From: Gammaproteobacteria bacterium
GTDB taxonomy: Bacteria; Pseudomonadota; Gammaproteobacteria; Enterobacterales; Alteromonadaceae
Length of the DNA: 19,622 bases
Reading direction: 5' to 3'
Assembly: GCA_027484495.1 (NCBI GenBank)
Contig: JAIXSW010000300.1
Coordinates: 1 to 19,622, forward strand
A program made the translations under genes and the position numbers. Positions 1 to 7,326 of the stretch are shown in pieces. Under the pieces are notes generated by a model that saw nothing but the letters and a program-made list of their open reading frames with translations, was not told the origin of the DNA and made no database searches. How positions within the stretch are numbered: position 1 is the first letter of the stretch; every line of letters starts with the position of its first letter.

Positions 1-186
1 GAAGAAATTCGTTATGCGATGGCAACCCGGGTGCTGACACTGACCGGCAAAGCGGAGATCACGCAAAGTGGCAGCCTGGTACGCAGCGCCAAAATTGAAT
101 ATGACCTGCTAAAACAACAACTCAGTGCTGAAGGTGAAAAAGGCAAAGAGCGGGTCACAACTATCTTTACCTCTGAAGGAAAATAG
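1..186 (+). CDS. lptA: LptA, lipopolysaccharide transport periplasmic bridge protein (C-terminal end only)
   Basis: The first 61 codons of frame 1 are open and end in TAG at 184-186. The peptide (EEIRYAMATRVLTLTGKAEI... ending TIFTSEGK) shows the alternating hydrophobic/polar beta-strand pattern and the 'LTLTGKAEITQSGSLVRSAKIEYDL' style of the OstA/LptA beta-jellyroll repeat. In this family LptA forms the periplasmic bridge that carries lipopolysaccharide from the LptBFGC complex to LptDE. The gene is cut by the window edge, so its start, signal peptide and N-terminal strands cannot be seen. Identity rests on this short sequence plus the conserved position one base before lptB. Confidence 0.85.
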   Translation, partial: EEIRYAMATRVLTLTGKAEITQSGSLVRSAKIEYDLLKQQLSAEGEKGKERVTTIFTSEGK

Positions 187-187
187 G

Positions 188-913
188 GTGAAAAAGCTTG
201 TTGCTGCGCACCTGGCGAAGAGTTACAAAGGCCGCCAGGTAGTCAAAGATGTCAGTCTTGAAGTAGGTGCCGGTCAAATTGTCGGGCTATTAGGTCCAAA
301 TGGTGCCGGCAAGACCACCACATTTTATATGATTGTTGGTCTGGTGCCGTCTGACAAAGGCCAAATCACTTTAGGCGGTCAGGACATCACTTTTGACCCG
401 ATCCACGCCCGCGCCCGCCAGGGGATCGGTTATCTGCCACAGGAAAGCTCGATTTTCCGCAAATTAACAGTGTTTGAAAACCTGATGGCGATCCTGCAGA
501 TCCGCAAAGATCTGACCGAAGATCAGCGCGAACAAACGGCCGACGAGCTGCTGGATGAGTTTAATATCACCCATATCCGTAACAGTCTGGGCATGAGCTT
601 GTCCGGTGGCGAACGGCGTCGGGTTGAAATCGCCCGTGCTTTGGCTGCCAATCCGGCCTTCATTCTGCTGGACGAGCCATTTGCCGGTGTGGATCCAATT
701 TCAGTGCTCGACATCAAAAAAATCATCCAGCACCTGCGTAATCGTGGCATCGGCGTATTAATTACCGACCATAATGTCCGCGAGACCCTTGATGTTTGTG
801 AGATCGCCTATATCGTCAGTCATGGGGAGTTGATCGCCTCTGGTACACCGGCTGAGGTATTAGCCAACCAGCAAGTCAGAGATGTATACCTCGGTGATCA
901 ATTCAGGCTATAG
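188..913 (+). CDS. lptB: LptB, ATPase of the lipopolysaccharide export ABC transporter
   Basis: This is a 241-residue ABC ATPase, the same length as E. coli LptB. It couples ATP hydrolysis in the cytoplasm to lipopolysaccharide extraction by LptFG. Visible motifs are Walker A GPNGAGKTT (Lys about 42), the Q-loop region GYLPQESSIF, the ABC signature LSGGERRRVEIARAL, Walker B FILLDEPFAGVD and the H-loop DHNVRE. The open frame extends upstream to 125, but I place the start at GTG 188. AAGGA at 176-180 lies 7 bases upstream, the protein then begins KKLVAAHLAKSYKG as in the family, and the extension would only overlap lptA. The start follows the lptA stop by one base, so the two are probably translationally coupled. 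The spacer to rpoN is 49 bases. Confidence 0.97.
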   Translation: MKKLVAAHLAKSYKGRQVVKDVSLEVGAGQIVGLLGPNGAGKTTTFYMIVGLVPSDKGQITLGGQDITFDPIHARARQGIGYLPQESSIFRKLTVFENLMAILQIRKDLTEDQREQTADELLDEFNITHIRNSLGMSLSGGERRRVEIARALAANPAFILLDEPFAGVDPISVLDIKKIIQHLRNRGIGVLITDHNVRETLDVCEIAYIVSHGELIASGTPAEVLANQQVRDVYLGDQFRL

Positions 914-962
914 TTAGCAAAAAACCAGTCCCCAGCTGGTCGTCAGGAGTGACAAGAAGTAC

Positions 963-2441
963 ATGAAGCCATCTTTACAACTTCGGCTTGGACAGCAACT
1001 AACAATGACGCCTCAGCTGCAGCAAGCTATCAAGCTGCTTCAGCTGTCGACCATTGAATTGCAACAGGAAATCCAGGAAGCACTGGACGCCAACCCGCTG
1101 CTCGAAGCCGAAGATGAATTTAGTTTTTCCGAAGCCCCCAGTGGCAATGAATTGCAAAATACTGACCCTGCGCCTGAACATAACAGCGCTGATGAATATG
1201 CTGAACCGGAAGTGCCGGACAGCAGCGAGTCAATGACCGAACAGAACATCAAAGAAGATTTACCTCTCGACAGCAACTGGGACGATCTGGTCAGTGCAGC
1301 CCCGGTATCAGGCACAGGCTCTCCTGACGAAGATACCGTGTTCCAGGGCGAAACCACCGAAACCTTACAAGACTATCTGCGCTGGCAAATGCAGCTGACG
1401 CCGTTTAGTGAAACGGACCGCGCCATTGCCGAAATTATTATCGAAGCCATCGACGAAAACGGCCTGCTGACCATCAGCTGTGAGGACGTGCTCGAATCAT
1501 TGGGCCTTGATGATATCGAAGCAGACGAAGTGGAAGCCGTGCTGAAACGGATCCAACTTTTTGACCCGGTTGGTGTGGGCGCCCGCACAATCCAGGAATG
1601 TTTATTGATTCAGTTGCGCCAGTTTGACCCGCAGACGCCTTTCCTGAAAGAAACCTGCGAAATAATTAAGCATCACAGCGAATATTTAGCCAATCGTGAT
1701 TTCCGTTCTCTGATGCGCGTGTCTAAACTGAAAGAGGATGATCTGCGCGAAGTGATGCGACTCATCCACAGCCTGAATCCCCGCCCTGGCGCGGATGTGA
1801 TCCGGCAGGAACAGCAGTATACGGTGCCGGACGTGTCGGTGAAGAAAGTCAAAGGCCGCTGGATGGTCGAACTGAATCCCGACGCCTTCCCGAAAATCAG
1901 AATTAATGAACAATACGCGGCGATGTCGCGGCAAGTACGCAATTCATCAGACAGCCAGTTTATCCGCTCGCATCTGCAGGAAGCCAAATGGTTCCTGAAG
2001 AGTCTGGAGAGTCGCAACGAAACGTTATTAAAAGTAGCCAACTGTATTGTTCAGCAACAACAGGCGTTTTTTGAACATGGCGAAGAAGCCATGAAGCCGA
2101 TGGTGCTGAATGATGTGGCAGAGATGGTCGGCATGCATGAATCAACAATTTCCCGGGTCACTACCCAGAAATATATGCATACCCCGCGCGGAATTTTTGA
2201 ACTTAAGTTCTTCTTTTCCAGTCATGTCAGTACAGAGAGTGGTGGCGAATGTTCGTCAACCGCGATCCGGGCCTTTATTAAGAAATTGGTGGCGGCGGAA
2301 AATCCGGCCAAACCGCTCAGCGATAGCAGAATGGCCGAGATCCTGTCGGAACAGGGGATAAACGTCGCACGGCGCACCATCGCCAAGTATCGGGAATCTC
2401 TTTATATTCCGCCGTCTAATCAACGTAAGAGCTTGCTCTAA
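963..2441 (+). CDS. rpoN: RNA polymerase sigma-54 factor RpoN
   Basis: The 492-residue protein has all regions of sigma-54. The glutamine/leucine-rich region I (LQLRLGQQLTMTPQLQQAIKLLQLS, residues about 5-29) contacts activators. An acidic region II (about 50-120) follows. The core-binding domain comes next, then a helix-turn-helix (VLNDVAEMVGMHESTISRVT) and the RpoN box ARRTIAKYRE at 469-478, which recognises the -24 promoter element. Sigma-54 directs transcription of genes for nitrogen assimilation, motility and other functions and needs AAA+ activators. The ATG at 963 is supported by the conserved N-terminus MKPSLQLRLGQQL; the ribosome-binding signal (AGGAG, 13 bases upstream, or AAGAAG close to the start) is unusual. 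The neighbours lptB and hpf are the standard ones. Confidence 0.98.
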   Translation: MKPSLQLRLGQQLTMTPQLQQAIKLLQLSTIELQQEIQEALDANPLLEAEDEFSFSEAPSGNELQNTDPAPEHNSADEYAEPEVPDSSESMTEQNIKEDLPLDSNWDDLVSAAPVSGTGSPDEDTVFQGETTETLQDYLRWQMQLTPFSETDRAIAEIIIEAIDENGLLTISCEDVLESLGLDDIEADEVEAVLKRIQLFDPVGVGARTIQECLLIQLRQFDPQTPFLKETCEIIKHHSEYLANRDFRSLMRVSKLKEDDLREVMRLIHSLNPRPGADVIRQEQQYTVPDVSVKKVKGRWMVELNPDAFPKIRINEQYAAMSRQVRNSSDSQFIRSHLQEAKWFLKSLESRNETLLKVANCIVQQQQAFFEHGEEAMKPMVLNDVAEMVGMHESTISRVTTQKYMHTPRGIFELKFFFSSHVSTESGGECSSTAIRAFIKKLVAAENPAKPLSDSRMAEILSEQGINVARRTIAKYRESLYIPPSNQRKSLL

Positions 2442-2470
2442 GTAAGTGCTCACCTAAGAAGGAAATGTCT

Positions 2471-2758
2471 ATGCAAATTAATCTAACTGGTCGTCATGTA
2501 GAAATTACTGCAGCACTGAGAGAATATGTAGACAGCAAATTTGCCAAGCTTGAAAAGCATTTTGAACATATCAACAATGTGCATGTCGTGCTCAATGTCG
2601 AAAAGTTAAAACAAATCGCCGAAGCCAAACTGCATTTAAACGGCGGAGAGGTGTTTGCGCAGTGTGAAGATGATAACATGTACGCCGCGATTGACCTGTT
2701 GATCGATAAATTGGATCGTCAGGTCATCAAACACAAAGAGAAGATTTCTCGTCACTGA
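2471..2758 (+). CDS. hpf: HPF, ribosome hibernation promoting factor (short form)
   Basis: The 95-residue protein matches the length of the short gammaproteobacterial HPF (RaiA/YfiA/HPF family). It binds the 30S decoding site and promotes 100S ribosome dimers in stationary phase. Recognisable features are MQINLTGRHVEITAALREYV at the N-terminus, KLEKHFEHINNVHVVL, and the C-terminal AIDLLIDKLDRQVIKHKEK. An ATG two codons upstream (2465) is also in frame, but AAGGAA at 2459-2464 is ideally spaced for the ATG at 2471, so I take the shorter form. It lies 29 bases after rpoN and 11 before ptsN, consistent with co-transcription. Confidence 0.95.
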   Translation: MQINLTGRHVEITAALREYVDSKFAKLEKHFEHINNVHVVLNVEKLKQIAEAKLHLNGGEVFAQCEDDNMYAAIDLLIDKLDRQVIKHKEKISRH

Positions 2759-2769
2759 ACTCTGGATTT

Positions 2770-3240
2770 ATGAACCTAAGCTCAATGTTATCGGAGGACT
2801 GCACAAAAAGTGCGGTCCTTTTTAATAGTAAAAAACGCATCCTTGAATACGTCGCGGAGCTTGCACACCAGCATATGCCGGAATTGTCTGAGTCCACTGT
2901 GTTTGAAGCGCTGATGGCGCGGGAAAAGCTTGGCTCAACCGGTATTGGCGGCGGCATTGCCATTCCTCATGGCAAACTGAAAGGCGTTACCACCCCTGTA
3001 CTGGTGTTTGTCGTCAGTCAGGATGCCATCCAATTCGATGCAATTGACAATCAGGCCGTGGATATCTTCTGCGCCATCCTCATTCCGGAAAATCAGTGCC
3101 AGACGCATTTGACGACGTTAGCCGGCATCGCCCGCCTGCTCAGTCAAAAGGATCTGACACGAAAAATCCGTCATGCCGGCACTGATCAGGCCCTGTATCA
3201 GCTACTGCTCAGCCACGCTGACACAGGCACCGCCAAATGA
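2770..3240 (+). CDS. ptsN: PtsN, nitrogen phosphotransferase EIIA component (EIIA-Ntr)
   Basis: This 156-residue EIIA domain of the mannitol/fructose type carries the phosphorylated histidine in GIAIPHGK (His67), within the family segment REKLGSTGIGGGIAIPHGKL. EIIA-Ntr receives phosphate from NPr and regulates potassium transport, envelope and nitrogen responses by protein-protein contacts. The N-terminus MNLSSMLSEDCTKSAV aligns with the E. coli LQLSSVLNRECTRS segment, so the ATG at 2770 fits the family although only a weak Shine-Dalgarno (CTGGAT) is present. The gene ends in ATGA shared with rapZ. A terminator-like hairpin sits at codons 9-18 (see the separate entry). Confidence 0.96.
   Translation: MNLSSMLSEDCTKSAVLFNSKKRILEYVAELAHQHMPELSESTVFEALMAREKLGSTGIGGGIAIPHGKLKGVTTPVLVFVVSQDAIQFDAIDNQAVDIFCAILIPENQCQTHLTTLAGIARLLSQKDLTRKIRHAGTDQALYQLLLSHADTGTAK
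2795..2823 (+). terminator. Intrinsic-terminator-like hairpin inside the ptsN 5' coding region
   Basis: The arms AGGACTGCAC (2795-2804) and GTGCGGTCCT (2810-2819) pair over 10 positions with one G-U wobble around an AAAAA loop. A run of four more T (2820-2823) follows, then AAT. That is the form of a rho-independent terminator, with an A-rich loop and a U tract. It lies about 25 bases after the ptsN start and encodes conserved residues (DCTKSAVLF), so it is not simply intergenic. Whether it terminates transcription while ribosomes translate ptsN cannot be told from sequence. Confidence 0.45.
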
Positions 3241-4094
3241 AATTACTGGTTGTCAGCGGCAGGTCAGGCTCAGGGAAATCCGTTGCGTTACGGGTGATGG
3301 AAGATTTGGGCTACTACTGCGTTGACAACATTCCGGTCAATTTGTTGCCTACTCTCGCCAATGCTGTGATGGGGCAATATGAACGGGTCGCTGTCAGTAT
3401 CGATGTGCGCAACTTGCCGCAGGAACCGGAGGAACTCACCGAGATCCTGTCGTATCTGCCGCGTAAAGTTGAACTGACCATCCTGTACCTCGATGCCGAC
3501 CATACCAGTCTGATCAAACGTTTCAGTGAAACCCGCCGGCTGCACCCGCTGTCGCATCAGGCGATGTCACTGGACGAAGCTATTCAGCGCGAGCAGCAGC
3601 TGCTCGATCCAATCTCCAGTCGCGCCGACTTGTATATCGACACCACAGAACTGAATGTGCATCAGCTGACCGAGCAGTTGCGCGAACGGATCCTCGGACA
3701 AAAAACCGGTCGTCTGGTGATGTTATTTGAGTCTTTTGGCTTTAAATACGGCATCCCGAAAGACGCAGACTTTGTGTTTGACGCCCGCTTCCTGCCTAAT
3801 CCGCATTGGGAACCTGAACTGAAGATCCTGACGGGCCTTGATCAACCCGTGAAAGATTATCTGGAAGCGCAGCCGGTTGTTGCTAAATATACCTGGCAAA
3901 TCAACAGCTTCATCAGTACCTGGTTACCACACCTCGAACGCAATAATCGCAGTTACCTGACGATTGCCATCGGTTGTACCGGTGGACAACATCGTTCGGT
4001 TTATATTGTTGAATCTTTGGCAGAGAGCTTCCGGGCTTTACGCGAAGACGTGCAGATCCGCCACCGGGAGTTAGTCCGTCACCATGGCAAATAG
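3237..4094 (+). CDS. rapZ: RapZ, RNA-binding RNase adapter / nucleotide-binding protein
   Basis: The 285-residue protein is almost exactly the length of E. coli RapZ (284). It begins with a P-loop, VSGRSGSGKS (residues 6-15), followed by LGYYCVDNIP and the SIDVRN motif of the YvcJ/RapZ family. The C-terminal domain contains the conserved segment IAIGCTGGQHRSVYIVE, the region that binds small RNA and glucosamine-6-phosphate in E. coli. There RapZ directs RNase E to the small RNA GlmZ and so controls glmS. The start overlaps the ptsN stop by four bases (ATGA) and the end overlaps npr by 11 bases. Whether this organism has GlmY/GlmZ cannot be judged here. Confidence 0.96.
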   Translation: MKLLVVSGRSGSGKSVALRVMEDLGYYCVDNIPVNLLPTLANAVMGQYERVAVSIDVRNLPQEPEELTEILSYLPRKVELTILYLDADHTSLIKRFSETRRLHPLSHQAMSLDEAIQREQQLLDPISSRADLYIDTTELNVHQLTEQLRERILGQKTGRLVMLFESFGFKYGIPKDADFVFDARFLPNPHWEPELKILTGLDQPVKDYLEAQPVVAKYTWQINSFISTWLPHLERNNRSYLTIAIGCTGGQHRSVYIVESLAESFRALREDVQIRHRELVRHHGK

Positions 4095-4359
4095 CTTTAA
4101 AGATACTGTCACCATCGTCAATCAACTGGGTCTGCATGCCCGTGCAGCAACCAAGCTGGCGCAGCTATGTATGCAATTTGATGCCAAAATTGAACTGCAA
4201 CAGGATGGCCGCAGTGCCGATGCCAGTAGCGTACTGGCATTGTTAATGCTGGCCAGCAGTAAAGGTAAAAATGTTGATGTGGTCACCAGCGGTGAGCAGG
4301 CTGAAGCTGCGCTAATAGCGGTCACCGCGCTGATCCGTGCCGGTTTCGACGAAAACTGA
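4084..4359 (+). CDS. npr: NPr, HPr-like phosphocarrier of the nitrogen PTS
   Basis: This 91-residue HPr-fold protein has the phosphorylation site at His18 in QLGLHARAATKL and the regulatory-site-like helix SSVLALLMLASSKG. In the nitrogen phosphotransferase chain NPr passes phosphate from PtsP (EI-Ntr) to PtsN; ptsP is not in this window. The ATG at 4084 lies within the last codons of rapZ (11-base overlap), the normal arrangement for this cluster. The sequence GEQAEAALIAVTALIRAGFDE is a typical HPr C-terminus. It is the last gene of the + strand operon and faces the convergent mrp operon. Confidence 0.95.
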   Translation: MANSFKDTVTIVNQLGLHARAATKLAQLCMQFDAKIELQQDGRSADASSVLALLMLASSKGKNVDVVTSGEQAEAALIAVTALIRAGFDEN

Positions 4360-4404
4360 AGTGCGCCGCAGCCGGCACGTCAGCCTGGCGGTTTCAGTCT
4401 TTTG
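4356..4404. terminator. Probable bidirectional terminator between npr and mrpG
   Basis: CTGAA (4356-4360) pairs with TTCAG (4393-4397) and, inside that, CGCC (4364-4367) pairs with GGCG (4387-4390). The interior is GC-rich and includes GCCGGC. T-rich sequence flanks it on both strands (TCTTTT on +, TTTTC on -). It covers the stop codons of both npr and mrpG, which converge here. The stem is interrupted, so the call is moderate. Confidence 0.4.
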
Positions 4405-4729
4405 GTAATTGTTCCTGTCCCTGCGTGTTGTCACAGGCTTTAAGCCGATGGTGTAACGCCACCTTAATCAGCATGTGTGCAGTCACCGGCGCTGAAATAA
4501 ACAAAAACAATGCAATCAACAGTTGTTGCAGGCTCAACGTCTGCTGATGCAGATTAAAATACAGCATGGACGCAAGCACAAGGCTGCCAAGCCCAAGCGT
4601 TGTGGCTTTTGTCGGGCCGTGCAACCGGGTATAAAAATCCGGTAACTTCAGCAACGCGACCGACCCCAATAACACAAATAATGCGCCTAACAACAACAAG
4701 CCACCAAGCACCCACTCCAGTAAGCTCAT
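4394..4729 (-). CDS. mrpG: MrpG/MnhG/PhaG subunit of Na+/H+ antiporter complex
   Basis: The 111-residue protein has three predicted membrane segments. Its family signature is LLGSVALLKLPDFYTRLHGPTKATTLG, characteristic of the PhaG/MnhG/MrpG subunit. It is an integral inner-membrane part of the multisubunit Mrp antiporter that exports Na+ (or K+) in exchange for protons. An AGGAGG Shine-Dalgarno overlaps the mrpF stop codon and sits 5 bases before the ATG. It is the last gene of the operon, the usual place for G. The C-terminus (HRLKACDNTQGQEQLPKD) is hydrophilic. Confidence 0.93.
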   Translation of the reverse strand: MSLLEWVLGGLLLLGALFVLLGSVALLKLPDFYTRLHGPTKATTLGLGSLVLASMLYFNLHQQTLSLQQLLIALFLFISAPVTAHMLIKVALHHRLKACDNTQGQEQLPKD

Positions 4730-4737
4730 CCAGCCTC

Positions 4738-5007
4738 CTATTCGATAATATCGCCGCGTAGCATAAACTTACAGACCGCAACTGTACTGACAAACCCCAG
4801 CATCGCAATCAGCAGCGCCGCTTCAAAATACAGCTGGGTCGACACATAAACACCGTATACCAGCAATAGCGCGATACTGTTGATATACATCGTATCCAGC
4901 GCCAGCAAACGGTCTGCCAGATTCGGGCCACGCAATAATGAAAGGCCATTTAACAGCAGAGCAAACACGATCACACTCATTACAGCAATCAGGATCAGAC
5001 TGAACAT
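4738..5007 (-). CDS. mrpF: MrpF/MnhF/PhaF subunit of Na+/H+ antiporter complex
   Basis: This 89-residue membrane protein has three hydrophobic helices. The segment LLRGPNLADRLLALDTMYINSIALLLVYGV is the hallmark of MrpF/PhaF. Its role in the complex is structural, and all small subunits are needed for activity in the systems studied. The start overlaps the mrpE end by 13 bases and the stop is 8 bases before mrpG, so translation is probably coupled along the operon. Confidence 0.93.
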   Translation of the reverse strand: MFSLILIAVMSVIVFALLLNGLSLLRGPNLADRLLALDTMYINSIALLLVYGVYVSTQLYFEAALLIAMLGFVSTVAVCKFMLRGDIIE

Positions 5008-5504
5008 GCAAAAATCTCCTTCAGCGGATTTTCATAACGCTGTTTCAGCTCTGCGATCAAACTTGCTTCATCTTGCAGATCGAGCACGTGTAATAACAAG
5101 AACTGTGGTTTGTCTGCATTACGCGGTAGTAATTCAGCACTGACAGTGCCGGGAGTCAGGCAAATAGTGCCGGCCAAAATCGTCAACGGCAACGGCTCAG
5201 TCAAATCTAAAGGCAGCAACACAAAACCAGGCCGCATGGCACTGTTAGGCCCGAGTACGACTTTGATCACCTGTAAATTGGCGACAATAATGTCCCACAA
5301 CACCATCAGCAGATAACGCAGCAACATACCATAACGCCGCACTGCCGGCTGTGGTTCACGAAAACCGCGACTGAGCCATGGGATCAACAATGCCAACAAA
5401 ACGCCGGTCAGCAGGATCAGCGGCGCAAAACTGTTATGCAGCGCGCACCAGACCAACAGCAGCAACGCACTGCGCAAAGGTGTGGCAAATAATGTCTGTT
5501 TCAT
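4995..5504 (-). CDS. mrpE: MrpE/MnhE/PhaE subunit of Na+/H+ antiporter complex
   Basis: The 169-residue protein has hydrophobic N-terminal segments (SALLLLVWCALHNSF, LILLTGVLLALLIPWL) and a hydrophilic C-terminal half. It contains the family features YLLMVLWDIIVANLQVIKVVLGP and PLTILAGTICLTPGTVSAEL, both diagnostic for MrpE. It overlaps mrpD by one base (TGATG) and mrpF by 13 bases. The family length is about 160, so the gene is complete. Confidence 0.93.
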   Translation of the reverse strand: MKQTLFATPLRSALLLLVWCALHNSFAPLILLTGVLLALLIPWLSRGFREPQPAVRRYGMLLRYLLMVLWDIIVANLQVIKVVLGPNSAMRPGFVLLPLDLTEPLPLTILAGTICLTPGTVSAELLPRNADKPQFLLLHVLDLQDEASLIAELKQRYENPLKEIFACSV

Positions 5505-6985
5505 CAGTGTACTCCCACGCCAGCCTGTAGCTGCGCAATTGCATCAAGGCAAAATTGGGTCCACCAGTTGCCACACAGCACCAACGTCAGGCCAGATAAC
5601 AACAATAAACCCACTGCGCTAACCGGCAGCCGGCTGGCCGGGTTTAGATCCTGCGCCGGTGAGTTGGCACGCCAGAACAGCATGCTGCCAGCACGGCTCA
5701 ATGCAATCAGCACCGCCAGACTACTCAGTAACAGCACAGCAATCAGTAACATACCCGCCGGGTGGCTGGTAATGCCCTGGAGTAGCCACAGCTTGGCGAC
5801 AAAGCCGGAGAATGGCGGCATCCCTATCACTACCAGTGCACTCAGCGCAAACAGCCAGCCATACAGTTGCGGCTGCACCAGACTGGGACCAGGCACCAGA
5901 CGATCGCCGACACTGCCGCGTTGCTGCCCTATCTGGTCAGCCAATAAAAACCATACCGCGCCAATCCAGCTGGAATGAATGGCATACAACAAGGCAGCGG
6001 CTTTAACTTCAGCCACTCCACTGCCCAGTGCAGTCAGTAGGGTACCGGCTGACAACAATACCAACGCCGCCGCCATGCCTTTTAAATCCACTGCGGCCAG
6101 CACCATCGCCGTGGCGAGTAACATTGTCAGCAACCCACCCCACCATAATAACGAGTCACCATAGCCGCTCAGTGCACCGGCCGTCGTACCAAACAACAGC
6201 CCAAATACGCGCAGCAAGCTGTAAATGCCAACTTTGGTCATCACTGCAAAGATCGCAGCCACACTGGCATTGGCATGGCTGTATGCCGCCGGCAGCCAGA
6301 AATGAAACGGCAACAACGCGGCTTTTAACCCAAATACAATCAGCAACAAGGCTGCCGCCGCTTTCACGGCCAGAGCCTGCGACGGCTCCAGCAGACTGAT
6401 CCGCTGCGCCATATCGGCCATATGCAAAGAGCCAAGCATCGCGTACAGCAGCGCCAGCGCCAGCAAAAACAACGCCGAACCGACCAGATTCAGCACCACA
6501 TAATGCAGTGCCGCCTGAATGCGTTTTTTGCCACCACCATGCACCAACAACCCGTATGAAGAGATCAGCAGCACTTCAAAAAATACAAACAGATTAAACA
6601 AATCACCGGTCAGGAAGGCACCGTTGAGCCCCATCAGCAGAAAATGCAATAACGGATGGAAATACGCACCTTTTTCATCATCACCGCCGCAACTGTACAG
6701 CGTCACCGCCAGCGCCAATAGCGATGTCAGCCAGACAAACAGCACCGACAGCTGGTCTGCCACCAGCAGAATGCCAAACGGCTGTGCCCAGTTTCCGAGT
6801 AAATAATGCTGTGCCGGCACATTGGTTTGCTGCCACAACAGCACCGAGCTGACCAAGAACGTCAGCAGCATTGCCGCTACGCTGCACCTACGCCGTAGCT
6901 GCGCGGACCCCGTCAGTGGCTGCAGCAACAATAAAACCGCAAACAAAGCCGGCAATAAAATCGGCAGAATGACTAAGTGTGACAT
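5504..6985 (-). CDS. mrpD: MrpD/MnhD/PhaD, proton-translocating-type antiporter subunit
   Basis: The 493-residue polytopic membrane protein belongs to the family shared with NuoL/M/N of complex I. Conserved charges of the ion path are visible: Glu137 in NLFVFFEVLLISSYG, Lys221 in FGLKAALLPFHFWLP and Lys251 in AVMTKVGIYSLLR. With MrpA it forms the large ion-translocating part of the Mrp complex in the inner membrane. It joins mrpC and mrpE by one-base TGATG overlaps. The full family length (about 490-500) is present. Confidence 0.95.
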   Translation of the reverse strand: MSHLVILPILLPALFAVLLLLQPLTGSAQLRRRCSVAAMLLTFLVSSVLLWQQTNVPAQHYLLGNWAQPFGILLVADQLSVLFVWLTSLLALAVTLYSCGGDDEKGAYFHPLLHFLLMGLNGAFLTGDLFNLFVFFEVLLISSYGLLVHGGGKKRIQAALHYVVLNLVGSALFLLALALLYAMLGSLHMADMAQRISLLEPSQALAVKAAAALLLIVFGLKAALLPFHFWLPAAYSHANASVAAIFAVMTKVGIYSLLRVFGLLFGTTAGALSGYGDSLLWWGGLLTMLLATAMVLAAVDLKGMAAALVLLSAGTLLTALGSGVAEVKAAALLYAIHSSWIGAVWFLLADQIGQQRGSVGDRLVPGPSLVQPQLYGWLFALSALVVIGMPPFSGFVAKLWLLQGITSHPAGMLLIAVLLLSSLAVLIALSRAGSMLFWRANSPAQDLNPASRLPVSAVGLLLLSGLTLVLCGNWWTQFCLDAIAQLQAGVGVH

Positions 6986-7326
6986 CAGGGCATCCCCCGC
7001 TTCGGCGCGCGCTGATTATCCAATTCGTCATGCCCAAGCTCGGCACGCGAACGGATCGCCAACACCACCAGAAAAGCAGTCATGGCAAAACCAATCACGA
7101 TTGCAGTCAGCACCAGCGCCTGCGGCAACGGATCCGCGTAGCGTGCAGTAGCACCCAGCACCGCACCGGCACCTGCAGTCAGTCCACCGCTGACAAAAAT
7201 AAACAGATTCACCGCATAAGACAGCATGGTCAGGCCCAGCATCACGGCAAAGGTACGGCCCCGCAGCAGCAATAACACGCCACAGCCAGTTAACAGGCCA
7301 ATGGCTACTGCCAGTAATAATTCCAT
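6985..7326 (-). CDS. mrpC: MrpC/MnhC/PhaC, NuoK-like subunit of Na+/H+ antiporter
   Basis: The 113-residue protein has three membrane helices and resembles NuoK. Typical segments are LLRGRTFAVMLGLTMLSYAVNLFIF and the C-terminal DPLPQALVLTAIVIGFAMTAFL, which is highly conserved in MrpC. It overlaps both mrpA and mrpD by one base. Its short charged tail (RSRAELGHDELDNQRAPKRGMP) is expected to be cytoplasmic. Confidence 0.94.
   Translation of the reverse strand: MELLLAVAIGLLTGCGVLLLLRGRTFAVMLGLTMLSYAVNLFIFVSGGLTAGAGAVLGATARYADPLPQALVLTAIVIGFAMTAFLVVLAIRSRAELGHDELDNQRAPKRGMP

Noticed and set aside
125..187. Longer lptB start upstream of GTG 188
   Set aside because: It overlaps lptA, adds residues unlike LptB, and the Shine-Dalgarno and family length support GTG 188.
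2808..2816. AAGTGCGGT, identical to the Haemophilus DNA uptake signal core
   Set aside because: I noticed only this one copy, and the gene content does not suggest Pasteurellaceae. One chance 9-mer in a window of this size is not surprising; it is better explained as part of the ptsN hairpin.
4235..4257. GG-N10-GC spacing within npr resembling a sigma-54 -24/-12 promoter
   Set aside because: It lies inside npr coding sequence, matches the consensus poorly outside the GG and GC, and faces no downstream + strand gene.
5568..7275. Several + strand open frames of 60-136 codons across mrpC and mrpD
   Set aside because: They are antisense frames of clear membrane-protein genes, rich in Pro/Ser/Thr/His with no ribosome-binding sites or family resemblance.
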